A DNA stretch of 64,000 nt from Sphingomonas sp. DG1-23 (GCF_030730875.1 NZ_JAVAMA010000013.1:62001-126000); one strand, 5' to 3'; counted from the stretch's first letter, positions 8,577-18,503 are shown. Made by a program: numbers and translations. The notes: generated by a model not told the origin, from the sequence alone.

Positions 8577-9451
8577 CAGATCTCCTTCTCGTCGAGCGCG
8601 ACTCCCTCGCGGCGGTGCGCGGCCACCAGGGTATTGCGCAGCAGCACCGCGATGGTCATCGGGCCGACCCCGCCGGGCACCGGGGTGATCGCCCCCGCCA
8701 CGCTCGCGGCGCTGTCGAAATCGACGTCGCCGGTGAGGCCGTTCTCGGTTCGATTGATGCCGACGTCGATCACGGCGGCGCCGGGCTTGAGCCACTCGCC
8801 CTTGACGAAGTGGGCGCGCCCGACCGCGGCGACGACGATGTCGGCGTGCTTGAGATAGTGCGGCAGGTTCTTCGTGCGCGAATGGGCGACGGTGACGGTG
8901 CAGCTCTTCGCAGTCAGCAGCGCCGCCATCGGCTTGCCGACGATGTTCGAACGACCGACCACCACGGCGTCGAGCCCCGAAAGATCGCCCAGCCGGTCTT
9001 CGAGCAGCATCAGGCAGCCGAGCGGGGTGCAGGGGACGAAGCCGGGCAGTCCGGTGGCGAGGCGGCCGGCATTGACCGGGTGGAAGCCGTCGACATCCTT
9101 GTCGGGGTCGATGCGCAGCAGCACTTCGTCGGCATCGAGATGCGCGGGCAACGGCAATTGGACGAGGATGCCGTCGACGACGGGATCGGCATTGAGCTGG
9201 TCGACCAAGGCCAGCAACGTCGCCTGATCGGTGTCGGCGGGGAGCCTGTGCTCGAAGCTCTCCATTCCCGCTTCGCGGGTCTGCTTGCCCTTGGAGCGGA
9301 CATAGACCGCCGATGCGGGATCCTCGCCGACCAGCACCACCGCCAGCCCGGGCGCGCGGCCCGTCGTCTGCCGGAATGCGGGAACCCGTTCGGCAAGCCG
9401 GGCGCGAAGCCCCGCCGCGAATGCCTTGCCGTCGATCAATGCTGCGCTCAT
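8576..9451 (-). CDS. folD: Bifunctional methylenetetrahydrofolate dehydrogenase/cyclohydrolase
   Basis: A 291-residue cytosolic enzyme that interconverts 5,10-methylene-, 5,10-methenyl- and 10-formyl-tetrahydrofolate with NADP. The active-site stretch [13 protein letters not shown] contains the catalytic Tyr and Lys. Other signatures are [27 protein letters not shown] and the NADP-site motif [13 protein letters not shown]. Length is normal for the family. The start overlaps the end of the DUF167 gene by 4 bases (ATGA), placing it in the yggT-DUF167-folD run. Confidence 0.97.
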   Translation of the reverse strand: MSAALIDGKAFAAGLRARLAERVPAFRQTTGRAPGLAVVLVGEDPASAVYVRSKGKQTREAGMESFEHRLPADTDQATLLALVDQLNADPVVDGILVQLPLPAHLDADEVLLRIDPDKDVDGFHPVNAGRLATGLPGFVPCTPLGCLMLLEDRLGDLSGLDAVVVGRSNIVGKPMAALLTAKSCTVTVAHSRTKNLPHYLKHADIVVAAVGRAHFVKGEWLKPGAAVIDVGINRTENGLTGDVDFDSAASVAGAITPVPGGVGPMTIAVLLRNTLVAAHRREGVALDEKEI

Positions 9452-9762
9452 GGCTCGCGTCCATAGAGGCTGGCGGCGATCTTCGCCAGCGCATGCGCGT
9501 CGCCGGCGATCGCGAGCCGCTTGAGCCGGGCAGTGTCGCCGGCGATCAAGGTCACTGCGCGCTTCGGAACGCCGAAAGCCTTGGCCACCAAAGGCGCCAG
9601 CGCCGCGTTCGCCGCGCCTTCGACGGGCGCCGCCGCCAGCCGCGCGGCGAAATGCTCCGCGGTGCCAGCGGCGAAATTGTCGCGGGACGCGCGCGGCGTC
9701 ACCCGCACGGCGATTTCGATCCCGTCGGGGCGCAGCGTCCAGGCCGCGCCCGCGCGGCTCAG
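9448..9762 (-). CDS. DUF167 (YggU) family protein, unusual start
   Basis: About 104 residues of the small DUF167/YggU fold: [14 protein letters not shown], then [18 protein letters not shown], then [16 protein letters not shown]. Function is unknown; the family is small and cytosolic. Its frame contains no ATG, GTG or TTG between the yggT coding end and the conserved domain. The best candidate is a CTG that overlaps the yggT stop as CTGA, the same geometry as the ATGA overlaps nearby, so reinitiation after yggT would explain its translation. A GTG within AVRV would remove conserved residues. The exact start is therefore uncertain. The 3' end overlaps folD by 4 bases. Confidence 0.75.
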   Translation of the reverse strand: MSRAGAAWTLRPDGIEIAVRVTPRASRDNFAAGTAEHFAARLAAAPVEGAANAALAPLVAKAFGVPKRAVTLIAGDTARLKRLAIAGDAHALAKIAASLYGREP

Positions 9763-10061
9763 AGCGGCGCGCCGATCGCGATGCGGTAGAGCGCGGGCAT
9801 CACTGCCTGCTGCAGGATCAGCAGGATCACCAGCACCACCATCGGCGAGAGATCGAGCCCGCCGAAGTCGGGCAACACCCGCCGGATCGGACGGTAGATC
9901 GGATCGGTCATCGTTTTCAGCGCGCGCCAGATCGCACCGACATATTCGTTGTGGGTGTTGATCACGTTGAAGGCGATCAGCCAGGACAGGATAGCCTGGA
10001 CGATGATGATCCACCAGATGACCGTCAGGATGATCTGGAGGATGTCGAGGATCAGGATCAA
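9759..10061 (-). CDS. YggT family membrane protein
   Basis: A 100-residue protein with two YGGT-type hydrophobic segments: [20 protein letters not shown] at the N-terminus and [17 protein letters not shown] near the end. Between them lies the signature [20 protein letters not shown]. YggT proteins are linked to cell division, osmotic stress or membrane protein folding in different organisms, without a settled mechanism. It is the first gene of a coupled run leading through DUF167, folD, the SnoaL-like gene and marC. Confidence 0.93.
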   Translation of the reverse strand: MILILDILQIILTVIWWIIIVQAILSWLIAFNVINTHNEYVGAIWRALKTMTDPIYRPIRRVLPDFGGLDLSPMVVLVILLILQQAVMPALYRIAIGAPL

Positions 10062-10107
10062 ACCCGGTGCTCCGAAAGAAGTGATTGGTGCCTAGATAGC
10101 GCGTGGA

Positions 10108-11007
10108 TCAGGCGTGGACCAGCGTGCCGGCGCCGCGCCGCGTGAAGATTTCGAGCAGCATCGCATGCGGCACGCGTCCATCGAGGATCACCGCCGCATC
10201 GACTCCCGCCTCGACCGCGGCGACGCAGGTCTCGACCTTGGGGATCATGCCCCCCGAGATGGTGCCGTCGGCCTTGAGCGCGGCGATGCCCGCGGGATCG
10301 AGGTCGGTCATCAGCTCGCCCGATTTGTCGAGCACGCCCGCCACGTCGGTGAGCAGGAAGAAGCGTTTGGCGCCGCATGCCCCGGCGATCGCTCCGGCCA
10401 TGGTGTCGGCGTTGATGTTGTAGGTGTGGCCGTCGGTGCCGAGCGCGATCGGCGCGACGACCGGGATGAAGCCCTGCGCCGCGAGCGACTTCAGGATCGA
10501 GGCATCGACCGCGACCGGCTCGCCGACAAAGCCGAGATCGACATGACGCTCGATTCCGCTGAGCGGATTGGGATCGCGGCCCCGCACCTTCTCGGCAGTG
10601 ACGAGCGCGGCGTCCTTGCCCGAAATGCCGACCGCCTTGCCGCCGGCCTGGCCGATCCAGCCGACGATTTCCTTGTTGATCGATCCGGCGAGGACCATCT
10701 CGGCGATCCGCGCGGTTTCGGCATCGGTGACGCGCAGGCCGCCGACGAACTGCGATTCGACGCCGAGCCGCTTGAGCATTGCGCCGATCTGCGGCCCGCC
10801 GCCATGGACGACGATCGGATTGATCCCGACGGCCTGGAGCAAAACGACATCCTCGGCAAAATCGCGCGCGAGTTCGGGATCGCCCATCGCGTGGCCGCCA
10901 TATTTCACGACGAAGGTCGCGCCGGCGTAGCGCTGCAGATAGGGCAAGGCCTCGGTGAGCGTTTCGGCCTTGGCGAGCAGCGCGGGATCGGGTGCGTTAT
11001 CGGTCAT
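10108..11007 (-). CDS. argB: Acetylglutamate kinase
   Basis: A 299-residue amino-acid kinase that phosphorylates N-acetyl-L-glutamate in the second step of arginine synthesis. The nucleotide site starts with [12 protein letters not shown]; the acetylglutamate site holds [25 protein letters not shown] and [11 protein letters not shown] follow, all in the order of the AAK superfamily. The segment before GHAM carries the N-terminal helix of hexameric, arginine-inhibited forms, so feedback inhibition is likely. The gene is separated by 46 bases from yggT on the same strand, and 57 bases from the queuosine-precursor transporter upstream. Confidence 0.97.
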   Translation of the reverse strand: MTDNAPDPALLAKAETLTEALPYLQRYAGATFVVKYGGHAMGDPELARDFAEDVVLLQAVGINPIVVHGGGPQIGAMLKRLGVESQFVGGLRVTDAETARIAEMVLAGSINKEIVGWIGQAGGKAVGISGKDAALVTAEKVRGRDPNPLSGIERHVDLGFVGEPVAVDASILKSLAAQGFIPVVAPIALGTDGHTYNINADTMAGAIAGACGAKRFFLLTDVAGVLDKSGELMTDLDPAGIAALKADGTISGGMIPKVETCVAAVEAGVDAAVILDGRVPHAMLLEIFTRRGAGTLVHA

Positions 11008-11064
11008 CGCGCGCCCTTAGGGCAAAGTTGCCGTTGCCCCAAGCCCGTCGGAGCGCCCGGTCCT

Positions 11065-11742
11065 TCAGAGCGAACGCCGGCGATCGAGCGAGCGGCCGAG
11101 GCCGACGAAGAAATAGATCAACGGCGGTACCAGCACGAGGCTGAGCACCACCTTGGTGAGCATCTGGCCGACGAGCAATTCGGAGATCGGAAACACGCCG
11201 TAAAAAGCGATGGTGATGAAGATCAATGTGTCGGCGATCTGGCTGAGCATGCTCGCGATCGCCGCGCGCAGCCACAGCATCCGTCCGCCGCCGCTCTTGA
11301 GCGCGCTGAAGATCGTGACGTTGAGGATCTGCGAGATGCCATAGGCGACGATTCCGCCCAGCCAGATCCGCGGCGTGCCCGACATCATCAGCTCGAAGGC
11401 ATGCAGCCGATCGGGTTCCATGCTCGGCGAAGCCGGCAGAGCGAGCACCAGCAGCGAGAGCAAAACCGACGTGACCAGCGGGACGAAACCCCACAGCACC
11501 AGCCTTCGTGCGGTTTCCGGTCCGTTGAGCTCGGCAACCGCACTCGACACCGCGACCAGCAAGAGGAAGGCGAATATCCCGGCCTCGACTGCGAGCGGGC
11601 CGATTCCGACCCAATTGCCGATCTGCGAAATCGGCCCGAGCGACACCTGCTTGTTGCCGAGCACGCCGGCGATGCAGACCATGCCGCCGTAGAAAATCGA
11701 GAGAAAGAACAGCGAGCGCGTGATGTTGGGCCGGATTTCCAT
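11065..11742 (-). CDS. Queuosine precursor transporter (VUT/YhhQ family)
   Basis: A 225-residue protein with six or seven membrane helices. Family features visible are the N-terminal FYGGMVCIAGVLGNKQVS, a central YGISQILNVTIFSALK, and the C-terminal RAAIASMLSQIADTLIF with its polar residues in the helix. VUT/YhhQ proteins import preQ0 or related 7-deazaguanines for tRNA queuosine. The same window carries gluQ, which further modifies queuosine in tRNA-Asp, so the pathway is active here. It is transcribed away from the nucleoside transporter gene. Confidence 0.85.
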   Translation of the reverse strand: MEIRPNITRSLFFLSIFYGGMVCIAGVLGNKQVSLGPISQIGNWVGIGPLAVEAGIFAFLLLVAVSSAVAELNGPETARRLVLWGFVPLVTSVLLSLLVLALPASPSMEPDRLHAFELMMSGTPRIWLGGIVAYGISQILNVTIFSALKSGGGRMLWLRAAIASMLSQIADTLIFITIAFYGVFPISELLVGQMLTKVVLSLVLVPPLIYFFVGLGRSLDRRRSL

Positions 11743-11873
11743 CGGCGGACGCTAGCGGCAAACCGGGCGGCGGGAAAGATGCCGCGGTCCCTCTGGTCTG
11801 ATCGCACGCAGCGTGTATGCTCGCGGTTTTGCTGGCCAAATCGGGGAGCCGGCTCGGGGGCGCGGACCAGCGG

Positions 11874-13172
11874 ATGACTCAGTTTCCGATCGGGATTTTC
11901 GGCATCATGGCGATTCTCGCCATCGCCTGGCTGCTTTCGAGCAACCGGCGCGCGATCCGCCTGCGCGTGGTCGGGGCGGCATTCGCGCTGCAGGCCGGAG
12001 TCGCCGTGCTCGTGCTGCGTACCAGCTGGGGCCAGGCGGCGCTGCACAGCCTGTCGAACGGCGTCTCCGCATTGCTCGGCTATGCCGGCGCCGGCACCAG
12101 CTTCCTGTTCGGCCCGCTCGCCAAACCCGAATTGGGCGGTCAGAGCTTCGCGATCGCCGCGCTGCCGGTGATCATCTTCTTCGCGGCCCTGGTGTCGATC
12201 CTCTACCATCTCGGCGTGATGCAGTTCGTCATCCGCTGGATCGGCGGGGGAATCGAGAAAGTGGTGGGGACGACCAAGGTCGAATCCTTGTGCGCCGCCG
12301 CCAACATCTTCGTCGGGCAGAGCGAATCGCCTTTGGTCATCCGTCCCTATCTGGCACGGCTGACGCCCTCGCAGCTGTTCGCGGTGATGACCGTCGGCAT
12401 GGCCGGCGTGGCCGGCACCATCCTCGCGGCCTATGCCAGCCTGCTCGGTCCGCAGGCGCTCCCCTATCTGCTCGCCGCTTCGTTCATGGCGGCGCCTGGC
12501 GGCCTGCTGATGGCCAAGATCATCATGCCCGACGACCTCGCGTCGGCGAACGGCGAACTGCCGCTCGGCGACGATCCCGAGGACGAAGCGATCAAGGTCG
12601 CCGAGCACGATCTGGAGGAGGAGCGCGCCGCCAATCTGATCATGGCCGCGGCGACCGGCGCGTCGACCGGCGTCAAGATCGCCGTCGCGGTGGGCGCGAT
12701 GGTGCTGGCTTTCGTCGCACTGGTCGCGCTCGCCAACGGGTTGCTCGGCGGCGCGGGCAACTGGATCGTCTATGCCAGCGGTAATGCCGAATGGGCGCAA
12801 TGGTTCAAGGATCTCAGCTTCCAGCGCATCATCGGCACTGTGTTTGCGCCGGTGATGTATCTGCTCGGCATCTCGTGGCACGATGCGGTCGAGGCGGGCG
12901 GGCTCTTCGGCACCAAGGTCGTGCTCAACGAGTTCGTCGCGTTCATCGATCTCGGCACCATGAAGGATCTCGCCCCGCGCACCGTGGCGATCGTCACCTT
13001 TGCGCTATGCGGTTTCGCAAATTTCAGCTCGATCGCGATCCAGATGGCCGCGACCGGCAGCCTCGCGCCCAACCAGCGGCCGATGATCGCCAGGCTGGGG
13101 GTCCGCGCGCTGATCGCGGGGAGCCTCGCGAATCTGATGTCGGCGGCGCTGGCGGGATTGCTGCTTCCGTGA
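11874..13172 (+). CDS. NupC-type concentrative nucleoside transporter
   Basis: A 432-residue CNT-family permease coupled to H+ or Na+. The signature FVGQSESPLVIRPYL contains the Gln and Glu that contact the nucleoside, and LFGTKVVLNEFVAF carries the second conserved NEF block; GFANFSSIAIQMAATG near the end completes the family pattern. I chose the ATG giving MTQFPIGIFG; the frame stays open upstream but without membrane-like sequence. Its stop codon overlaps the GTG of the next gene (GTGA). A charged, Glu-rich loop sits near residues 225-255. Confidence 0.92.
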   Translation: MTQFPIGIFGIMAILAIAWLLSSNRRAIRLRVVGAAFALQAGVAVLVLRTSWGQAALHSLSNGVSALLGYAGAGTSFLFGPLAKPELGGQSFAIAALPVIIFFAALVSILYHLGVMQFVIRWIGGGIEKVVGTTKVESLCAAANIFVGQSESPLVIRPYLARLTPSQLFAVMTVGMAGVAGTILAAYASLLGPQALPYLLAASFMAAPGGLLMAKIIMPDDLASANGELPLGDDPEDEAIKVAEHDLEEERAANLIMAAATGASTGVKIAVAVGAMVLAFVALVALANGLLGGAGNWIVYASGNAEWAQWFKDLSFQRIIGTVFAPVMYLLGISWHDAVEAGGLFGTKVVLNEFVAFIDLGTMKDLAPRTVAIVTFALCGFANFSSIAIQMAATGSLAPNQRPMIARLGVRALIAGSLANLMSAALAGLLLP

Positions 13173-13630
13173 AGATGATGCGCGTGATCGGCGCGGGGCT
13201 GACTGCGTTCGCCGCGGCGCCGGCCCTGGCCTGTCTGCCGCCGCCGCCCGGCACGCCGACACCGCCGCCGCCCGGCGAGCCGCAGCTTGCCGAACTGACC
13301 TTCCGCGGGGCGCGCGAGATCGTCGAGGGCGTGGTGATCGCGGTCCGCGCCGACGCGAGCGCCCGGTTCGAGATCCGGCACGTCTATAAGGGCACGCTTC
13401 GGCGCGGTGCGGTCCTCGATGTCCGATACCATGCCCCGATGCCCTGCGGAGCGCCGACTCCGCCGCCGCCGCGCAAGGGCGGACATGGCGTGCTCGCCTT
13501 CACCACCGAGCCGCAGATCGACTTCGTTCCGGCCGCGCTGGTCGACCGGATGATCGCCGACAAATGGATCGCGCCGGGCCCGCGCGACCGCCGGCCTCAG
13601 CGCGTCGGCACGGGCTCGGCGCCCGAATAA
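13169..13630 (+). CDS. Small secreted proline-rich hypothetical protein
   Basis: About 153 residues with a signal peptide ending AAAPALA, followed at once by a proline-rich tract ([16 protein letters not shown]) and a beta-rich body. Two short PTPPPPR/PPPP repeats frame the domain. A GTG overlapping the nupC stop is the coupled start; an ATG two codons later works equally well. The Cys right after the signal has Ala-Leu-Ala before it, so a lipoprotein is possible but the lipobox is poor. Function not recognised. The last 34 bases overlap the convergent dehydrogenase gene. Confidence 0.6.
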   Translation: MKMMRVIGAGLTAFAAAPALACLPPPPGTPTPPPPGEPQLAELTFRGAREIVEGVVIAVRADASARFEIRHVYKGTLRRGAVLDVRYHAPMPCGAPTPPPPRKGGHGVLAFTTEPQIDFVPAALVDRMIADKWIAPGPRDRRPQRVGTGSAPE

Positions 13631-14466
13631 TCGTAGAAGCCGCGCTTGGTCTTGCGGCCGTACCAGCCGGCCTCGACATATTTGACCAGCAACGGCGCAG
13701 GGCGGAACTTCGGGTCGCCGGTGCCTTCGAACAGCACCCGGGTGATCTCGAGACAGGTGTCGAGTCCGATAAAGTCGGCGAGGGTGAACGGTCCCATCGG
13801 ATGATTGAGCCCGAGCTGGCAGGCGGCGTCGACATCGGGGATCGTCGCGACGCCCTCGCCCAACGCGAAACAGGCTTCGTTGAGCATCGGCATCAGCACG
13901 CGATTGACGATGAAGCCGGGGGCGTCGTTGGCATGGACGATCCTTTTGCCGAGCGACTGGCCGAACTTCTCGACCGCGGCAACGGTCGCATCCGATGTGG
14001 CGAGGCCGCGGATCAGTTCGATCAGCCCCATCACCGGCACCGGATTGAAGAAGTGCACGCCCATGAACCGGCTGGCATCGGGCGCGGCCTGGGCGAGGCG
14101 CGTGATCGGGATCGACGACGTGTTGCTGGCGAGGATGGCGTCGGGCCCCAACGCCTTGCCGACGGTCTCGAAGATCGTCCGCTTGATCGCCTCGCGCTCG
14201 GTCGCCGCCTCGATCACCAGTTCGCAGGAGGCCATGCGCGATACATTGTCGAGCGGCTGGATGCGGGCGAGCGCGGCCTCGGCCTCGGCAACGCCGATCT
14301 TTTCCTTCTCGACCTGCCGGGCGAGCTGCTTGCCGATCCCGGCCTTGCCCGCTTCGGCGCGGGCGAGGTCCACATCGGACAGCAATACGGTATAGCCCGC
14401 CTGCGCCGCGACCTGCGCGATTCCCGCACCCATCTGTCCCGCACCGATCACGCCTATCGTCTGCAT
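13597..14466 (-). CDS. 3-hydroxybutyryl-CoA/3-hydroxyacyl-CoA dehydrogenase
   Basis: A 289-residue NAD-dependent dehydrogenase acting on 3-hydroxyacyl-CoA in fatty acid or butyrate/PHB-type metabolism. It starts with the Rossmann motif [18 protein letters not shown]. The catalytic His lies in [15 protein letters not shown], followed by [18 protein letters not shown] and the C-terminal [19 protein letters not shown]. The start chosen puts the Rossmann strand at the N-terminus, as in the family; an upstream ATG would add nine mostly basic residues. It stands alone, divergent from the DUF1176 gene. Confidence 0.93.
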   Translation of the reverse strand: MQTIGVIGAGQMGAGIAQVAAQAGYTVLLSDVDLARAEAGKAGIGKQLARQVEKEKIGVAEAEAALARIQPLDNVSRMASCELVIEAATEREAIKRTIFETVGKALGPDAILASNTSSIPITRLAQAAPDASRFMGVHFFNPVPVMGLIELIRGLATSDATVAAVEKFGQSLGKRIVHANDAPGFIVNRVLMPMLNEACFALGEGVATIPDVDAACQLGLNHPMGPFTLADFIGLDTCLEITRVLFEGTGDPKFRPAPLLVKYVEAGWYGRKTKRGFYDYSGAEPVPTR

Positions 14467-14529
14467 CGTCCGTCTCCGTCGCTTTCGCGCCACCTACCGC
14501 CGCGAGACGGGTTCGGCTAGAGTTGGACG

Positions 14530-15537
14530 ATGCTGATCCTCGCGCTCCTCGCCGCGGCACAGGCCGCGACCGGCCCCACCGAAGTCAAATCGTTCGGCGA
14601 TTGGGCCGTGGCCTGCGACAATCTGCGATATTGCGAGGCGGCGTCGCTGATGGCCGACGAGACTCTCGACACCGTGCCGCAGATCGCGATCACGCGGGAG
14701 GGCGGCGCGGCGGGGGCGCTGGCGATCGATATCTGGCCCGACGCCGAATATCGCGGCGGCTATCGGCTCGAGATCGACGGCCGGACCATGCTGGTCGGGA
14801 CGCTTGCCGGCAAGAGCCTCGTCGTCACCGGCACGCAGGCGACGCAACTGGCCGAGGCGATGCTCAAGGGGCAGGCAATCGTTTTGCGCGGCGACGACAA
14901 GGCGCTGAGCCAGGCGTCGCTGAAGGGCATTTCGGCGGCCTTGCGCTATTTCGACGCGCAGCAGGGCCGGGTCGGCACCACGACCGCGCTCGTCGCCAAA
15001 GGCACGGCGTCCGCGGGCACGGTGCCCGGCGTGCCCGCGGCGCCGCGCGTGGCTTTCGTGCGCCCCGTGGGCAAGCCGGCGGCGATCTCGGCGGCGCTGC
15101 GTGCGGCGATGGGCAAGCAATCCGATTGCGACAGCGTCTATGCCGGCGGCGAGGGCGATCCCCCGCAGACCGAGACCTATGCGCTTGGCGGCGGCAAGAC
15201 ACTCGCGTTGGTCCCGTGCGGCAGCGGCGCGTATAATTTCTCGAGCGTCCCCTTCGTGATCGACGGCGGCAAGGCAGTGGTCGCACGTTTCGATCAGGTG
15301 CCGGGCTGGACCGAGGCCGAGGGCATCGCGACTTTGGTCAATGCCGGCTGGGATCCGGCCAAGGCCGAGCTTTCGAGCCATCTCAAGGCGCGGGGGATCG
15401 GCGATTGCGGCGCTTCCGAAACCTATGTCTGGGACGGGGCGATGTTCCGGCTGGTCGAGGCGCGGGCGATGGGCGAATGCCGCGGCTCGGCCAATTGGCT
15501 GCGGACCTGGAAGGCCGAGGCGGTGCCGGCGCGCTAG
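14530..15537 (+). CDS. DUF1176 family exported protein
   Basis: A 335-residue protein with a short leader (MLILALLAAAQAATG). EVKSFGDWAVACDNLRYCEA at the N-terminus and VPGWTEAEGIATLVNAGWDP plus ECRGSANWLRTWKAE at the C-terminus match DUF1176, a periplasmic or secreted family of unknown function. Paired Cys residues (DN..YC and similar) suggest disulphides. In the middle, a linker (ASAGTVPGVPAAPRV) is coded by a perfect inverted repeat with 11-bp arms at 15011-15040. Its last 4 bases overlap the convergent egtD. Confidence 0.85.
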   Translation: MLILALLAAAQAATGPTEVKSFGDWAVACDNLRYCEAASLMADETLDTVPQIAITREGGAAGALAIDIWPDAEYRGGYRLEIDGRTMLVGTLAGKSLVVTGTQATQLAEAMLKGQAIVLRGDDKALSQASLKGISAALRYFDAQQGRVGTTTALVAKGTASAGTVPGVPAAPRVAFVRPVGKPAAISAALRAAMGKQSDCDSVYAGGEGDPPQTETYALGGGKTLALVPCGSGAYNFSSVPFVIDGGKAVVARFDQVPGWTEAEGIATLVNAGWDPAKAELSSHLKARGIGDCGASETYVWDGAMFRLVEARAMGECRGSANWLRTWKAEAVPAR

Positions 15538-16511
15538 GGCGCCATCCGCAGCGGCTGCGCCTCGCACAAGATCAGGCCGAACCAGTCCTGCGGATCAGTC
15601 CATTCGCGGATCGGGGTCCAGCCGCCGGCGCGCAGCAGCATCCGGCCGCCATTGGGCCCATATTTGTGGCTGTTCTCGGTGTGGATCGTCTCGCCCGCCG
15701 CGATCTCGAACGGCCGGCCATCGACCGAGAAGGCCACGTCGCGCTGCGCCTCGAGATGCATCTCGATCCTGGCGGCGTCGGCATTCCAGATCGCACGGTG
15801 ACGAAAGGCCTCGACCGGGATCGTCCCGTCGAGCTCGCGGTTGATCCGCTCGAGCAGATTGCGGTTGAACGCGGCGGTGACGCCCTGCGCATCGTCATAA
15901 GCGGGGATCAGCACGTCGGGCGACTTGACCCGGTCCATCCCGATCAGCAGCCGCGCACCCTCGCCCAGCCATTCGCGCATCGCGCGGAGCAGATTGACCG
16001 CGTGAAAAGCCTGCATGTTGCCGATCGTCGAGCCGGGGAAGAAGCCGAGCTTGGGCAGCCCCGCGACTTCGTGCGGAAGCGGCACCGGGCGCAGGAAATC
16101 GGCCTCGACCGGGAGCACCGGAAGCCCCGGGAAGCCCTTGGCCAGCTCGCGCGCCGAATGGCGGAGGAACTCGCCCGAAATATCGATCGGCACATAGGCC
16201 GCGGGGTGGATGGCGCGCAGCAGGATCGGCGTCTTGGCCGACGAGCCCGAGCCGAACTCGACCACCGCGGCGTTGCTCGCCGCGAGCGCGCCGAGCTGCG
16301 GGCCGATCTGCATCAGCAGCGCCGTCTCGGTGCGGGTCGGATAATATTCGGGCAGATCGGTGATCGCCTCGAACAATTCCGAACCGCGGCGATCGTAGAA
16401 CCAGCGCGCCGGGATCGCGCGCGGCTGCGCGGCGAGGCCGGTCAGCACATCGGCGCGGAAATTGGGATCGGCGAGCCCGCGCTCGCCATCCTCCAGTTCC
16501 TGCTTGAGCAT
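15534..16511 (-). CDS. egtD: L-histidine N-alpha-methyltransferase
   Basis: A 325-residue EgtD that trimethylates histidine to hercynine with SAM, the first step of ergothioneine synthesis. The N-terminus RWFYDRRGSELFEAITDLPE and YYPTRTETALL are family hallmarks; VVEFGSGSSAKTPILL is SAM motif I; LLIGMDRVKSPDVLIPAYDD follows in the middle. It starts 2 bases after the egtB stop, so both come from one mRNA. Length is normal. egtA, egtC and egtE are not in the window. Confidence 0.96.
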   Translation of the reverse strand: MLKQELEDGERGLADPNFRADVLTGLAAQPRAIPARWFYDRRGSELFEAITDLPEYYPTRTETALLMQIGPQLGALAASNAAVVEFGSGSSAKTPILLRAIHPAAYVPIDISGEFLRHSARELAKGFPGLPVLPVEADFLRPVPLPHEVAGLPKLGFFPGSTIGNMQAFHAVNLLRAMREWLGEGARLLIGMDRVKSPDVLIPAYDDAQGVTAAFNRNLLERINRELDGTIPVEAFRHRAIWNADAARIEMHLEAQRDVAFSVDGRPFEIAAGETIHTENSHKYGPNGGRMLLRAGGWTPIREWTDPQDWFGLILCEAQPLRMAP

Positions 16512-16513
16512 CG

Positions 16514-17830
16514 TTACAGATCCTTGGCCAGACGCACGCCGGTGAACTGCCAGCGCTGGTGCGGATAGAAGAAGTTGCGGTAGCTCGCCCGGACATGACC
16601 GCGCGGCGTCGCGCAGCTGCCGCCGCGCAGCACGAACTGCCCGCTCATGAACTTGCCGTTATACTCGCCGACCGCGCCCTCTGCAGTGCGGAAGCCGGGA
16701 TAGGGACGATAGGCGCTGCCGGTCCATTCCCAGACATCGCCGAAGAAAGCGGGGCCGCCGGGCGAGGGGCGGGGTTCGACGGCACCGGCGCGGTCGAGCT
16801 GGTTGCCGAGGTTCGGATCATGGCCGGATGCCGCGGCTTCCCATTCGAACTCGGTCGGCAGCCGCGCGCCGGCCCAGCTGGCATAGGCATCGGCCTCGAA
16901 GAAGCTGACATGGGTGACCGGCGCGGCAGGATCGACCGGGCGGCGGCCGTCGAGCCCGAAGCGAGTCCAGCCGCCGTCGCGCCGCTCCCAATAAAGCGGC
17001 GCTTCGATCGCCTCGGCTTTTACCCAGGCCCAGCCGTCGGACAACCAGTGGCGCGCGTCGCGATAGCCGCCATCCGCGATGAATGCCGCCCATTCGCCAT
17101 TGGTAACCGTCCGGTTGGCAATCGCATGCGGCGTCAACAGCGCCTGATGCCGCGGGCCTTCGCAATCGAACGCGAAATGCAGGCCGGTGCCGGTTGACAC
17201 GCTTGACACGATACGCGGTTCGTCCGGCGCGGTTGACACGCCGGCGTCGCCTATATCGACGAGCCCGCCGACGCACGCGATCCAGTCGAGCGGGCCGGGC
17301 ATCGCGACCGGGACCTTGGGGTCTCCCGGCCACAAGGCAGGCGCGAGCGGATTGACCGAAAAATGATGGAGCACGTCGGTGAGCAGCAGCTCCTGATGCT
17401 GCTCCTCATGATTACAGCCGAGCAGGATCAGCGCCTGAACGGGCTCGGCAAGTCGCGGGAGCGCGGCGATCAGCGCCGCGTCGACCGCTTCACGATACTG
17501 CAGGATTTCGTCGAGCGACGGACGCGACAGCATGCCGCGGCGCGGACGAGCGTGGCGCTGTCCTTCGGCTTCGTAATAGCTGTTGAACAGGAACGGCCAG
17601 CGTTCGTCATATAGCCGGTAGCCGACAACGTGATCGCGCAGCACGAACGTCTCGAAAAACCAGGTGGTATGCGCGAGATGCCATTTGGCCGGCGAGGCAT
17701 CGTCCATCGACTGAATCGTCGCATCGGCATCCGAGAGCGATCCAATGAGATCCACGCTGAGCGCGCGCACCGCGGCGAAACGCGACGCGAGGGCGGAGGA
17801 AGCCGGGGGTACGTCGCGCTCCGTTCTCAT
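16514..17830 (-). CDS. egtB: Ergothioneine sulfoxide synthase EgtB
   Basis: A 438-residue non-heme iron enzyme joining a thiol donor to hercynine with oxygen. The N-terminal DinB-like part holds the iron ligands in [13 protein letters not shown] and [18 protein letters not shown]. The C-terminal FGE-sulfatase-type domain runs from [16 protein letters not shown] to [20 protein letters not shown]. Between them, where I recall a short EIG..G..FAFD connection, there is an extra stretch with GVSTAPDEP and SSVSTGTG coded by three in-frame copies of GTGTCAA. No egtA or egtC is nearby, so the thiol donor (Cys or gamma-Glu-Cys) is not known. First gene of egtB-egtD. Confidence 0.95.
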   Translation of the reverse strand: MRTERDVPPASSALASRFAAVRALSVDLIGSLSDADATIQSMDDASPAKWHLAHTTWFFETFVLRDHVVGYRLYDERWPFLFNSYYEAEGQRHARPRRGMLSRPSLDEILQYREAVDAALIAALPRLAEPVQALILLGCNHEEQHQELLLTDVLHHFSVNPLAPALWPGDPKVPVAMPGPLDWIACVGGLVDIGDAGVSTAPDEPRIVSSVSTGTGLHFAFDCEGPRHQALLTPHAIANRTVTNGEWAAFIADGGYRDARHWLSDGWAWVKAEAIEAPLYWERRDGGWTRFGLDGRRPVDPAAPVTHVSFFEADAYASWAGARLPTEFEWEAAASGHDPNLGNQLDRAGAVEPRPSPGGPAFFGDVWEWTGSAYRPYPGFRTAEGAVGEYNGKFMSGQFVLRGGSCATPRGHVRASYRNFFYPHQRWQFTGVRLAKDL

Positions 17831-17881
17831 TATGTTCCTTTACGGCGCGGCCGCCGTAGCGTCAAGGAAAATCAACCCAGA

Positions 17882-18439
17882 TTAACGCGAAGCGCCGGGC
17901 ACCCACAGAACGTCGCCGGCACCGTTCCGGTTCATCGCGCGCGCCGCGACGAACAGGAGATCGGAAAGGCGGTTGAGATATGCAAGTGCCTCGGCGCCGA
18001 GCGGGACCTGCGCGGCGGCGGCGACGGTGGTCCGCTCGGCACGGCGGACTACGGCGCGCGCGAGGTGGAGCGCGGCGGCGGCGGGATCGCCGGCGGGCAG
18101 GATGAAGCTGGTCAGCGGATCGAGCGCGGCATTGAGATGATCGATCCGCGCCTCGAGCCATTCGACCTGGCCCGGCATGATGCGCAGCGCGCCCTCGATC
18201 GCGAGCGGGGTGGCGAGATCGGCGCCGAGATCGAACAGGTCGTTCTGGATGCGCGCGAGCATCTCGCTGAAGACGCCCGGGCCGATCGCGGCGCGCGCCA
18301 CGCCGATCGCGCTGTTCGCCTCGTCGACGTCGCCGATCGCCGCCATGCGCGGATCTGCCTTGGACACGCGCGATCCGTCGACCAGCCCGGTGCTGCCATC
18401 GTCGCCGGTACGCGTGTAGATCTTGTTGAGCTTGACCAT
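17882..18439 (-). CDS. PduO-type ATP:cob(I)alamin adenosyltransferase
   Basis: A 185-residue enzyme that makes adenosylcobalamin from ATP and cob(I)alamin or its precursor. KIYTRTGDDGSTGL at the N-terminus is the ATP-binding loop, IGDVDEANSAIGVARA the next conserved block, and RLSDLLFVAARAMNR at the C-terminus the corrinoid-facing motif of the PduO/MMAB family. Whether it acts in cobalamin synthesis, salvage or beside methylmalonyl-CoA mutase cannot be told here. It is divergent from the winged-helix regulator and 51 bases from egtB. Confidence 0.93.
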   Translation of the reverse strand: MVKLNKIYTRTGDDGSTGLVDGSRVSKADPRMAAIGDVDEANSAIGVARAAIGPGVFSEMLARIQNDLFDLGADLATPLAIEGALRIMPGQVEWLEARIDHLNAALDPLTSFILPAGDPAAAALHLARAVVRRAERTTVAAAAQVPLGAEALAYLNRLSDLLFVAARAMNRNGAGDVLWVPGASR

Positions 18440-18503
18440 CGGCGCCGTCCTACGCCGCCCGCGCGCGATTGGCCATCGGGGCGGTGGCGGCTATGCCGAG
18501 GCA

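Noticed and set aside
17194-17210. TTGACA-like -35 boxes on the forward strand within egtB
   Set aside because: No -10 sequence at the right distance and no forward gene follows; the repeats are better explained as a coding repeat in egtB.
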